Assembly: GCF_015352445.1 (NCBI RefSeq) | Contig: NZ_JADKPO010000026.1 | Span: forward strand, 1-62,013 | Length of the DNA stretch: 62,013 bases | Source of the DNA: Nocardioides agariphilus | GTDB lineage: Bacteria; Actinomycetota; Actinomycetes; Propionibacteriales; Nocardioidaceae | Reading direction: 5' to 3' | Translations under genes and position numbers: made by a program | Shown here: positions 28,865-35,834 of the stretch, piece after piece | Layout: each line of letters opens with the position of its first letter | Position numbering within the stretch: position 1 is the first letter of the stretch | Notes under the pieces: generated by a model | The model's database searches: none | What the model was told of the DNA's origin: nothing | The model's input: only the letters and a program-made list of their open reading frames with translations

Positions 28865-30214
28865 ATGACCAGCACTCCCCCGCCGACCGGGCCCGCACTC
28901 GAGCCCGAGGCACCTCCCGCCTACCCAGGCGACCACCCGGGCGACCACTCGGGCGACTATCGGGCCAGCTACGGCCGACCCGGCGCCCCACGGGTCTCGG
29001 CCGACGAGGTCCGCGACCTCGGCCGTCTGCGCCGCATCGTCGCGCACCGCAAGGTCGCCGGCGTGGCGGGTGGCATCGCCAGGCACCTCGACATCGACCC
29101 GCTCATCGTGCGAGTCGCGTTCGTGGTGCTCTCGCTGTTCGGCGGCGCGGGTCTGATCGTCTACGCCGCATGCTGGATCCTGCTCCCCGAGGACGGTCAG
29201 CAGTCGGCGCCCCTCGGGCTCGACGAGCGCAGTCGCAGCGTGGCGCTGGTCCTGGTGGCCATCCTCGGCCTGGCCCTGCTCGTCGGGCAGTGGGACTGGT
29301 TCTGGGTACCCGGTCCGCTGATCCTGGTCGCCCTGGTGGTCTGGCTGGTGATGTCACGCCGCAACGAGGTTGCCGCGGCTCCCCTCGCTCCCGCACCTGG
29401 TGTCCCCCACGCCGGCCCCGATGCCGTCACCCCCGAGCAGCGATGGGCCACTCCGGTCACTCCGGTCGCTCCGGTTGCTGCCGAACAGCCCGTCGCCTAC
29501 GCAGCGCCCTCCTACGCCACGACGTCCTCCGCACCGACGGCTCCGCCTCCTCCGCCGACCTACGCGACGAACTACGTGCGGCCCGAGCCGCGCAACCCCC
29601 GCAAGCGCGGGCCCAAGCTGTTCTGGTTCACCATGGCTCTGGCCACGTTGGCCGTCGGGGTTGTCGGCACCGTCGACGTCTCCGGGGCGCCGGTCCCCGG
29701 TTCGACGTACCCCGCCGTGGTGACGGGGGTGATCGGCGCGATGCTGCTGGTCGGCGCCTTCTGGGGCAGGGCCGGCGGCTTGATCCTGATCGGCCTCCTG
29801 TCCGCCACCGCGACCGGTGCCGCCGTGGCCGCCGAGAAGGTCGACACGGAGAGCACGACCGTGACGCCCACCTCGGCCAGTGGGGTGCTGTCCAGCTACG
29901 ACTTCTCCGCCGGCCAGTACATCCTCGACCTGAGCGAGCTGGACGACCCCGAGCAGCTCGACGGCCGCACCATCACCGTGACCGGCGACCTCGGCGAGCT
30001 CGTCGTCGTCACGCCTGACGACATGGACGTCACCGTGGACGCCAAGATCGACGGCCCCGGCGGCTACACGCTGTTCGGACAGGAGTCCGGCGGCATCGAC
30101 ACGACCTACAGCCGATCCTTCGACGGCGGCGCGGACGTGCCTGAGGTCGCCTTGGACCTCAAGCTCGACCTGGGCCACATCGAGGTCCGTACCGAGCACC
30201 ACCGGGAGAACTGA
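28865..30214 (+). CDS. PspC-domain membrane protein with LiaF/toast-rack-like C-terminus
   Basis: The 449-residue product begins with a Pro-rich cytoplasmic stretch with DHPGDHSGDY repeats, then a PspC domain (LRRIVAHRKVAGVAGGIARHLDIDPLIVRVAFVVLSLFGGAGLIVYAACWILLP by position about 55-105). Further membrane segments follow (ALVLVAILGLALLVG, VPGPLILVALVVWLV), then a Pro/Ala-rich linker, two more helices (LFWFTMALATLAVGVVG; VVTGVIGAMLLVGAFWG), and an outer beta-rich domain from about 335 (YDFSAGQYILDLSEL ... VALDLKLDLGHIEVRTE) that looks like the LiaF C-terminal/toast-rack fold. It probably regulates or senses for the neighbouring kinase, as LiaF or EsrI do. ATG at 28865. Confidence 0.88.
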   Translation: MTSTPPPTGPALEPEAPPAYPGDHPGDHSGDYRASYGRPGAPRVSADEVRDLGRLRRIVAHRKVAGVAGGIARHLDIDPLIVRVAFVVLSLFGGAGLIVYAACWILLPEDGQQSAPLGLDERSRSVALVLVAILGLALLVGQWDWFWVPGPLILVALVVWLVMSRRNEVAAAPLAPAPGVPHAGPDAVTPEQRWATPVTPVAPVAAEQPVAYAAPSYATTSSAPTAPPPPPTYATNYVRPEPRNPRKRGPKLFWFTMALATLAVGVVGTVDVSGAPVPGSTYPAVVTGVIGAMLLVGAFWGRAGGLILIGLLSATATGAAVAAEKVDTESTTVTPTSASGVLSSYDFSAGQYILDLSELDDPEQLDGRTITVTGDLGELVVVTPDDMDVTVDAKIDGPGGYTLFGQESGGIDTTYSRSFDGGADVPEVALDLKLDLGHIEVRTEHHREN

Positions 30215-30753
30215 TGACCACCTTCGACACCGCCACCGACGCCACCGGGTCCGCAGCACGACGCAGCGGGCGCCACCAGATCAACGTCGGGCACTTCGTG
30301 ATGGGGATCGCCTTCCTCGGCATCGTCGTGGTCTGGATCCTCGTGAGCAGTGATGCCGTCACCGGTGAGGACGTCCGCTGGTTGCTGCCGGTGCCCTGGG
30401 TGCTGGCCGGCGTGGCGGGGCTGCTTGCCACCACGACGCGACGTCGCGGGACCGAGGACGAACGCGAGGAGTGGCGCGACGCGGCGTACGCCGCCAGGGG
30501 CACCGGCTGGGTCGGTCACGAGCCCGAGCGGGTCGCGCAGACGCATACTCCTCAGCCGGTGTTCGACGACCTCGACGAGAAGCTGGCCCGTGCCGAGCGC
30601 GACACGGTCGTCGTCCAGGCAGATCCCGCCGATCCCGCCGATCCCGCCGATCCCGCAGATCCCGCCGATCCCGCAGACCCCGCAGACCCCGCAGACCCCG
30701 CAGACCCCGCAGACCCCGCAGACCCCGCAGACCCGGAGGAGAACCGACCATGA
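30214..30753 (+). CDS. Membrane protein with a C-terminal (Asp-Pro-Ala)n repeat tail
   Basis: The 179-residue product has two membrane segments (GHFVMGIAFLGIVVVWILVS; WLLPVPWVLAGVAGLLATT), a charged cytoplasmic part (RRRGTEDEREEWRDAAYAARG), and ends in about a dozen repeats of Asp-Pro-Ala encoded by 9-bp units. The start ATG overlaps the stop of the PspC gene (TGATG) and its own stop overlaps the start of the next PspC gene (ATGA), so the three form a tightly coupled operon. Function unknown; context suggests a part of the PspC envelope-stress module. The repeat tail is likely disordered and length-variable. Confidence 0.85.
   Translation: MTTFDTATDATGSAARRSGRHQINVGHFVMGIAFLGIVVVWILVSSDAVTGEDVRWLLPVPWVLAGVAGLLATTTRRRGTEDEREEWRDAAYAARGTGWVGHEPERVAQTHTPQPVFDDLDEKLARAERDTVVVQADPADPADPADPADPADPADPADPADPADPADPADPADPEENRP
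30622..30735 (+). repeat. 9-bp coding tandem repeat, about 12-13 copies
   Basis: Units GATCCCGCC/GACCCCGCA start every 9 bp from 30622 to 30730 and encode Asp-Pro-Ala. The first units use GAT and the last ones uniformly GAC CCC GCA, suggesting recent expansion at the 3' side. Confidence 0.95.
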
Positions 30754-30971
30754 GCACCACCCAGCACACCGCCCCGACCAGCACCGCCACGCGCCGGCTC
30801 GTGCGCCGTACGGACGACCGGATGATCGCCGGCGTCTGCTCCGGCATCGCCGACTACACCGGGGTCGACGTCACCGTCGTCCGGCTGGCCGCCGTTGTCG
30901 GCGCTGTCCTCGGCTTCGGCAGCCTGATCGTCGCCTACGTCGTCGCCTGGCTGCTGATGCCGGAGGCGTGA
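30750..30971 (+). CDS. Small PspC-domain protein
   Basis: The 73-residue product consists almost only of a PspC domain: TRRLVRRTDDRMIAGVCSGIADYTGVDVTVVRLAAVVGAV followed by a membrane segment (LGFGSLIVAYVVAWLLMPEA). PspC proteins sit in the inner membrane and modulate envelope-stress signalling, here probably by contacting the PspC kinase encoded divergently. The ATG at 30750 follows GGAGGA (30734-30739) and overlaps the upstream stop as ATGA. Its stop lies 3 bp from the convergent PaiB-like gene. Confidence 0.93.
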   Translation: MSTTQHTAPTSTATRRLVRRTDDRMIAGVCSGIADYTGVDVTVVRLAAVVGAVLGFGSLIVAYVVAWLLMPEA

Positions 30972-30974
30972 GCC

Positions 30975-31631
30975 TCAGCGGCCCAGGTCCTCGGCCATCC
31001 GGTCGGCGACCTGGGCCTCGCCACGTGCGCCGGTAGGACCGACCTCGGTGCGCAGGGCGGCGATGACGCCCTGGCGGTCGGCGGCGGAACGGTTCTGGCT
31101 GAGCTTGGACTTGGCCTCGACGCGTTCGATCTCGACCTGGATGCCGACGATCGCGCGGAGCTGGCCGGCGATGTACTTCTCGGGAGCATCGCTGACCTCC
31201 CAGCCCTCGTGACCGCCCGCCTCCCGACGAGCCTCGTGGAGGTCGGTCAGCCACGAGACCGCCTCGTGCAGCCACTCGGGGTTCTGCTCGACGCTGACCC
31301 GGCCGGTGAAGTGGACGGCCGAGTAGTTCCAGGTCGGCACGACCTTCCCGTGCTCGGCCTTGGTCGCGTACCACGCCGGCGAGATGTAGGCCTCGGGGCC
31401 GATGACCGTCGCCAGACAGGGTGTGCGGGGCTCGATCGCCTTCCAGTGCGGGTTGGCCTTCGCCATGTGCATCACCAGGCGCTGGCCGTCGGGCTCCCAG
31501 ATGACGGGGAGCAGCGAGGCGAGCGGGTAGCCGTCGGAGCCGGTCGTGATCAGCTGCGCCGAACCCGCCGTGGAGACGAGCGACTGGATCTCTGCGAAGC
31601 CTTCGAGGGCGTTGAAGTGCGGGACGTACAC
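30975..31631 (-). CDS. PaiB-like FMN-binding negative transcriptional regulator family protein
   Basis: The 218-residue product starts (GTG) YVPHFNALEGFAEIQSLV and contains LITTGSDGYPLASLLPVIWE, HMAKANPHWKAIE, VIGPEAYISPAWYATKAEHGKVVPTWNYSAVHFTG by position about 85-120, and KYIAGQLRAIVGIQVEIERVEAKSKLSQNRS near the C-terminus. These are the hallmarks of the PaiB/FMN-binding split-barrel family. Members bind flavin; the regulatory role known from Bacillus PaiB is not established here. The GTG at 31631 is chosen because it gives the usual YVPxHF-type N-terminus; the frame stays open upstream but into the divergent gene. Only 36 bp separates the two divergent starts. Confidence 0.9.
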   Translation of the reverse strand: MYVPHFNALEGFAEIQSLVSTAGSAQLITTGSDGYPLASLLPVIWEPDGQRLVMHMAKANPHWKAIEPRTPCLATVIGPEAYISPAWYATKAEHGKVVPTWNYSAVHFTGRVSVEQNPEWLHEAVSWLTDLHEARREAGGHEGWEVSDAPEKYIAGQLRAIVGIQVEIERVEAKSKLSQNRSAADRQGVIAALRTEVGPTGARGEAQVADRMAEDLGR

Positions 31632-31667
31632 GAGGACATTGTGGCGACATCGTGGCCGCACGACAGG

Positions 31668-32240
31668 ATGGGCCGCATGCCCCCGCCTGGGAACCTGCCC
31701 GGTTTCGACGGGCTCACCTCGCTGCCCGCCGTCGACCACCTCGATCTCGTCGCGCCTCCCGTCGCCGCAGCCCTCGACGGGTGGCCGCGGGCAGGCGAGG
31801 TCGCGGTGTGCGAGATCGACCCGGACCTGGCCGACACGGCCGCCCTGACCGCGGCCTACGCGCTGCCGCTCGAGGCCAGCGCCAACTGCGTCCTGGTGGC
31901 GGGCAGCCGAGGCGGCGAGGAGCGCATCGCGGCGTGCGTGATCGCGGCCGACACGCGCGCCGACGTCAACACCACCGTGCGCAAGCTGCTCGACGTGCGC
32001 AAGGCGTCGTTCCTCCCGATGGACCGCGCCGTCGCCGAGTCAGGGATGGAGTACGGCGGCATCACGCCCATCGGCCTGCCGGCCTCGTGGCGGGTGCTCG
32101 TCGATGCGGCCGTGCTGGGCGTGCCAGCGGCCATGATCGGATCCGGCCTCCGACGATCCAAGATCATCCTGCCCGGCTCGGCGCTCGCCGACATCCCGGG
32201 CGCCGAGGTCGTCGAGGGGCTCGGCCGGCCCGTGGCTTGA
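31668..32240 (+). CDS. YbaK/ProX-like (prolyl-tRNA editing domain) protein
   Basis: The 190-residue product has the YbaK/aminoacyl-tRNA deacylase-associated layout: CEIDPDLADTAALTAAYALPLEASANCVLVAGSRGGEERIAACVI by position about 45-90, then RADVNTTVRKLLDVRKASFLPMDRAV, SGMEYGGITPIGLPASWRVLVDAAVL and SKIILPGSALADIPGAEVVEGL. The conserved lysine of Cys-tRNA/Pro-tRNA deacylases may be the Lys in VRKASFLP. It may hydrolyse mischarged tRNA; this particular subgroup is uncharacterised. Two in-frame ATGs (31668, 31677) compete as the start. It is divergent from the PaiB-like gene. Confidence 0.82.
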   Translation: MGRMPPPGNLPGFDGLTSLPAVDHLDLVAPPVAAALDGWPRAGEVAVCEIDPDLADTAALTAAYALPLEASANCVLVAGSRGGEERIAACVIAADTRADVNTTVRKLLDVRKASFLPMDRAVAESGMEYGGITPIGLPASWRVLVDAAVLGVPAAMIGSGLRRSKIILPGSALADIPGAEVVEGLGRPVA

Positions 32241-32257
32241 CGCCGGGCGAGGAGTCG

Positions 32258-32287
32258 CGAATACTTCACTATATGGTGAAGTATTCG
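32258..32287. promoter_or_regulatory. 30-bp perfect palindromic operator over the arsR start codon
   Basis: CGAATACTTCAC-N6-GTGAAGTATTCG is a perfect 12-bp inverted repeat whose 6-base centre (TATATG) contains the ATG start codon of the ArsR gene (32273-32275). The size and symmetry fit an autoregulatory ArsR/SmtB operator blocking transcription of the arsR-SRPBCC pair. Confidence 0.8.
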
Positions 32288-32602
32288 CTGGACGCCTCGG
32301 CGCAGGCGATCGCCTCGGCCCCGCGCCGCGAGATCATCGAACGCCTCTCCCGTGGACCTGCGTCCATGAGTGACCTGGCCGCCGAGCTGGGCGTCACGCT
32401 GCCTGCCGTCGACAAGCACCTCAAGGTGCTCCTCGATGGCGGCTTGGTCACCAAGGACAAGCACGGCCGCACCACGGTGCTGCGCCTCAACCCAGGCAGC
32501 CTGCAGGAGTTGGGGGCCTGGGCGATGAGCACACGTCTGATGTGGAGCAACCTGCTCGACCGCTTCGAGATGCACGTCATCGACAGCACAAAGGAGACCT
32601 GA
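32273..32602 (+). CDS. ArsR-family transcriptional regulator
   Basis: The 109-residue product is a winged-helix repressor: ASAPRREIIERLSRGPASMSDLAAELGVTLPAVDKHLKVLLDGGLVTKDKHGRTTVLRLNP by position about 15-75, with recognition helix LPAVDKHLKVL. The classical ELCVCDL metal site is absent, placing it with the ArsR proteins that accompany SRPBCC (AHSA1) proteins and are not metal sensors. The ATG lies at the centre of a 30-bp palindrome, and no Shine-Dalgarno sits at a normal distance (GAGGAG is about 20 nt away), so a leaderless start is possible. Its stop overlaps the SRPBCC start (TGATG). Confidence 0.9.
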   Translation: MVKYSLDASAQAIASAPRREIIERLSRGPASMSDLAAELGVTLPAVDKHLKVLLDGGLVTKDKHGRTTVLRLNPGSLQELGAWAMSTRLMWSNLLDRFEMHVIDSTKET

Positions 32603-33024
32603 TGGCCACTGTCACGCTGACCCGTCACGTCCCGGTCCCGGTACCACGGGCCTGGCGCGCCTGGAGCAACCCCGCCGAACTGGCCCGGTGGTGGTGGCCG
32701 ATGCTCCCCGACACCACCTACGACTGGTCACCGGAGCCGGGAGCGGCCTACGCGATCCATAGCCGGGCGGCCGGTTTCGGCGTCCGCGGGCACTTCACCG
32801 AGGTCGACGAGCCGCGACGCCTGGTGTTCGACTGGGCCTGGGTGTCCGGTGACGAGGTCGAGCCGGTTCCCGGCACCGTCGAGGTCACCTTCGAGGCCCG
32901 CGGTGCTGGGACCCTGGTCACCGTGCAGCACACCTCGCCGCACGACCGGTCCGAGATGGCGGGCCTGGTCGAGGGCTGGCACGCCGTGCTGGACCGGCTC
33001 ACAGGGGTCACCGAGCTCGTGTGA
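32602..33024 (+). CDS. SRPBCC / AHSA1 (Aha1-like) domain protein
   Basis: The 140-residue product has the START-like ligand-binding fold typical of AHSA1 proteins: RHVPVPVPRAWRAWSNPAELARWWWP, GHFTEVDEPRRLVFDWAW, GTVEVTFEARGAGTLVTVQHTSP and a C-terminal helix EMAGLVEGWHAVLDRLTGV. These small proteins bind hydrophobic ligands and are regularly encoded after a dedicated ArsR repressor, as here (one-base overlap, AAGGAG site inside arsR). The ligand is unknown. The 3' end overlaps the convergent class V PLP gene by 17 bp. Confidence 0.92.
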   Translation: MATVTLTRHVPVPVPRAWRAWSNPAELARWWWPMLPDTTYDWSPEPGAAYAIHSRAAGFGVRGHFTEVDEPRRLVFDWAWVSGDEVEPVPGTVEVTFEARGAGTLVTVQHTSPHDRSEMAGLVEGWHAVLDRLTGVTELV

Positions 33025-34711
33025 CGCAGACCTCCGGAAGCTCGAACCAGCGCAATGCGTCGAAGTCCTCGCCGAGCCTGGCGGGACGCTCACCGTCGGG
33101 CGGGCTGGCCGCGTCGAAGACCCGCTGCGCCTGGGCCAGGTAGCCCTGGAGCTCCGACACCTCGGCGGTGTCGTCATGGTGCGGGTAGGTCATCGCTCCG
33201 CTGGCGTCGTAGGTCACGTCGTACAGGCGCAGGGGCGGGTCGGGGGCTCCGGATCGGTGGTGCCACATGCCGGTGGGGGGATCGAAGGTGTAGTCGCCGA
33301 GAAGCCGCCAGCCATCGCGAGCGACCATCCGCACCGCCTCGATGATGTAGTCGACGACCTCGTCCGCGACGAAGTAGTTGAAGTTCACGCGCACCCATCC
33401 CGGCTTGATGCCCTCGCACCCGCCGGCGATCTGGCGTTCGAAGCGGTGCGAGTGATCCAGGTCGATGTGGAGCAGGCGGTGTCCGTACGGTCCGGCGCAC
33501 GAGCACCCACCCCTGGTCTGGATGCCGAAGAGGTCGTTGAGCAGGGCGACGACGTAGTTGTGGTGCAGGTAGCGGCCGCTCGGCGCGCGCACCACGAAGC
33601 TGATGATGGACAGCCGCTTGGCTGCGAGGTTGCCGAGGATCTCGATCGAGGGCTCGGCAACCCACGCCGTCACGGCTCGCTCGAGCAGCGCTTCCTCGTG
33701 CTGGGCGATGGCCTCGGTGCCGACTGCGGCCTTGAGCTGGAAGACTAGACCCGCGCGGATCGACTCCACGATCGCGGGGGTGCCGCCCTCCTCCCGATGC
33801 ACCGGGTCGTCGTGATAGCGGTGGTCGACGGGGTTGACGTAGCTCACGGTCCCTCCCCCGGGGGTCACAGGCACCCGGTTGGTGAGCAGCTCACGCCTGA
33901 TGACGAGCACACCCGGGGTGCCCGGCCCGCCGATGAACTTGTGCGGCGACAAGAAGATGGCGTCCTTGTAGGCGCTCGCGGCAGCACCCTGTCCGGGGTA
34001 CATCTCGATGTCGACGTAAGGGGCGCAGGCCGCGAAGTCCCAGAAGGACAAGGCGCCGTGGTCGTGCAGCAGTGAGGTGATGCCGTAGGTGTCGGACACG
34101 ATGCCGGTCACGTTGCTCGCCGCGGAGAACGAGCCGATCAACAGCGGCCGGTCCGCGTACCGCTCCAGCTCGCTGCGCAGCTGGTCCTGGTCGATGTGAC
34201 CGTCGGCGTCCTCGGGGATGGTGACCACGTCGGCGATCGACTCGCGCCAGGGCAGCTCGTTGGAGTGGTGCTCGAAGGGCCCGATGAAGACGACCGGCCG
34301 GTCGTCCGCGGCGATGTGGTCGCTCAGGTGATGGCGGTCCTCGAGAGCCGACGGGATGCGCAGGCCCAGGATGCCGATCAGCTTCTCGATCGCCCCGGTC
34401 GTGCCGGAGCCGGCGAAGAGGACGACGGTCTCATCGTCTCCCCCCACGCCATCGCGGATGATCCGGCGGGCGTCCTCACGCAGGCGGGTCGTCTGGAGAC
34501 CGGTGCCGCTCGCCTCGGTGTGGGTGTTGGCATAGCGCGGGAGCACCTCGCCACGGATGAAGTCCTCGATGAAGCTCAGCGCGCGTCCCGACGCGGTGTA
34601 GTCGGCGTAGGTCACCCGGCGAGGTCCGTAGGGCCCTGGCAGCACTTGGTCGTCACCGATCACGCTGGCCCGGATCTGCTCCAGGAGCGGGCGACCGCCC
34701 GGGGCGTTCAT
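33008..34711 (-). CDS. Class V aminotransferase/cysteine desulfurase-like PLP enzyme
   Basis: The 567-residue product is a fold-type I PLP enzyme: YADYTASGRALSFIEDFI, ANTHTEASGTGLQTTRLREDA, VVLFAGSGTTGAIEKLIGIL, IGPFEHHSNELPWRES, the cofactor Asp in LSFWDFAACAPYVDIEM, the Schiff-base Lys258 in LSPHKFIGGPGTPGVLV, and VNPVDHRYHDDPVHREEGGTP. A Cys pair (Cys403/Cys405) occurs in TRGGCSCAGPYG, where desulfurases have the persulfide cysteine loop. It is about 150 residues longer than NifS/SufS, with extra C-terminal sequence. Substrate unknown; lyase or desulfurase chemistry is possible. ATG at 34711; upstream in-frame codons lack a better start. Confidence 0.87.
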   Translation of the reverse strand: MNAPGGRPLLEQIRASVIGDDQVLPGPYGPRRVTYADYTASGRALSFIEDFIRGEVLPRYANTHTEASGTGLQTTRLREDARRIIRDGVGGDDETVVLFAGSGTTGAIEKLIGILGLRIPSALEDRHHLSDHIAADDRPVVFIGPFEHHSNELPWRESIADVVTIPEDADGHIDQDQLRSELERYADRPLLIGSFSAASNVTGIVSDTYGITSLLHDHGALSFWDFAACAPYVDIEMYPGQGAAASAYKDAIFLSPHKFIGGPGTPGVLVIRRELLTNRVPVTPGGGTVSYVNPVDHRYHDDPVHREEGGTPAIVESIRAGLVFQLKAAVGTEAIAQHEEALLERAVTAWVAEPSIEILGNLAAKRLSIISFVVRAPSGRYLHHNYVVALLNDLFGIQTRGGCSCAGPYGHRLLHIDLDHSHRFERQIAGGCEGIKPGWVRVNFNYFVADEVVDYIIEAVRMVARDGWRLLGDYTFDPPTGMWHHRSGAPDPPLRLYDVTYDASGAMTYPHHDDTAEVSELQGYLAQAQRVFDAASPPDGERPARLGEDFDALRWFELPEVCVTRAR

Positions 34712-34770
34712 CACGCCACCATGCTCCCACCTCGGGTGCCGATCGCCGAGAGTCTGAGGTCCTTGCGACC

Positions 34771-34789
34771 GTGACAGCGGCTCTGTCAC
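34771..34789. promoter_or_regulatory. Inverted-repeat operator GTGACAG-N5-CTGTCAC before the F420-type oxidoreductase gene
   Basis: A perfect 7-bp inverted repeat with a 5-bp spacer ends 11 bp before the start codon. The same half-sites and spacing, and the same preceding ACC, occur at 45494-45512 in front of the acyl-CoA dehydrogenase gene. Confidence 0.75.
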
Positions 34790-34799
34790 AGTCGAGGAC

Positions 34800-35834
34800 G
34801 TGAAGCTCGCGACCCAGCTGATGTACTCCGGCAACCCGCGCGAGGCTGCCGACCAGGTGGCCGCCTTGGAGTCGGCCGGCCTCGACACGGTCTGGGTGCC
34901 GGAGGCCTACGGCTTCGACTCCCCCACGCTGATGGGCTACCTGGCGGCCAAGACCGAGCGCGTCGAGATCGGATCGGCCATCCTCAACATCTACTCCCGC
35001 ACACCGGGGGCCCTGCTGCAGACGGCAGCCGGCCTCGACAACGTCTCGCAGGGACGGGCGATCCTGGGGCTCGGCGCGAGCGGCCCGCAGGTCATCGAGG
35101 GCTTCCACGGAGTCCCCTACGACAAGCCGTTGGCTCGCACGCGCGAGATCGTCGATCTCGTCCGCCGGGGTCTGCGCCGCGAGACGCTGCGCAACGAGGG
35201 TCTCTACCCGCTGCCCCTCCCCGAGGGACTGGGCACCGGGCTCGGCAAGCCGCTGAAGCTGCTGACCAGGCCCGAGCGCTCCGTCGTACCCATCTACATC
35301 GCCGCCCTCGGGCAGAAGAACGTCGAGGCGACGGCCGAGTACGCCGACGGCTGGTTGCCGTTCCTGTTCCACCCGGAGAAGGCGCACCAGGTGTGGGGCG
35401 ACGCCCTGGCGCGTGGCAACGCCAAGCGACAGCAGGGTCTCGGGCCGCTCGAGATCTCTGCCGGTGGCCTCGTCGCGATCGGCGAAGGGGCCGATACCAA
35501 GGCGCTGCTCGACTTCGCCCGCCCCTTCTTCGCCCTCTACGTCGGTGGCATGGGTGCCCGGGGCAAGAACTTCTACAACGACCTGGCCTGTCAGTACGGC
35601 TACGAGAAGGAGGCCAAGCAGGTCCAGGACCTCTACCTCGGCGGCAACAAGCGCGACGCCGAGGCCAAGGTGCCGCTGGAGTGGCTCGAGGCGACCAACC
35701 TGGTCGGCCCCGCAAGCTACGTGCGGGAGCGGATCGCGGCCTATGCCGAGGCGGGCGTCACCAACCTGATGGTGGCTCCGGTGAGCCAGGACCCTGCGGC
35801 GACGGTGCGCCAGCTCAAGGAATGGACCTCTTGA
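34800..35834 (+). CDS. LLM-class F420-dependent oxidoreductase
   Basis: The 344-residue product is a luciferase-like (TIM-barrel) monooxygenase family protein: MKLATQLMYSGNPREAADQV, AGLDTVWVPEAYGFDSPTLM, ERVEIGSAILNIYSRTP, SQGRAILGLGASGPQVIEGFHG, VPIYIAALGQKNVEATAEYADGWLPFLF and SYVRERIAAYAEAGVTNLMV. This is the pattern of actinobacterial LLM F420-dependent oxidoreductases, which reduce or oxidise small organics with F420; the substrate cannot be read. The GTG start at 34800 has GAGGA just upstream. Its promoter holds an operator shared with the acyl-CoA dehydrogenase at 45514. The 3' end overlaps the MpaB-like gene by 13 bp. Confidence 0.93.
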   Translation: MKLATQLMYSGNPREAADQVAALESAGLDTVWVPEAYGFDSPTLMGYLAAKTERVEIGSAILNIYSRTPGALLQTAAGLDNVSQGRAILGLGASGPQVIEGFHGVPYDKPLARTREIVDLVRRGLRRETLRNEGLYPLPLPEGLGTGLGKPLKLLTRPERSVVPIYIAALGQKNVEATAEYADGWLPFLFHPEKAHQVWGDALARGNAKRQQGLGPLEISAGGLVAIGEGADTKALLDFARPFFALYVGGMGARGKNFYNDLACQYGYEKEAKQVQDLYLGGNKRDAEAKVPLEWLEATNLVGPASYVRERIAAYAEAGVTNLMVAPVSQDPAATVRQLKEWTS

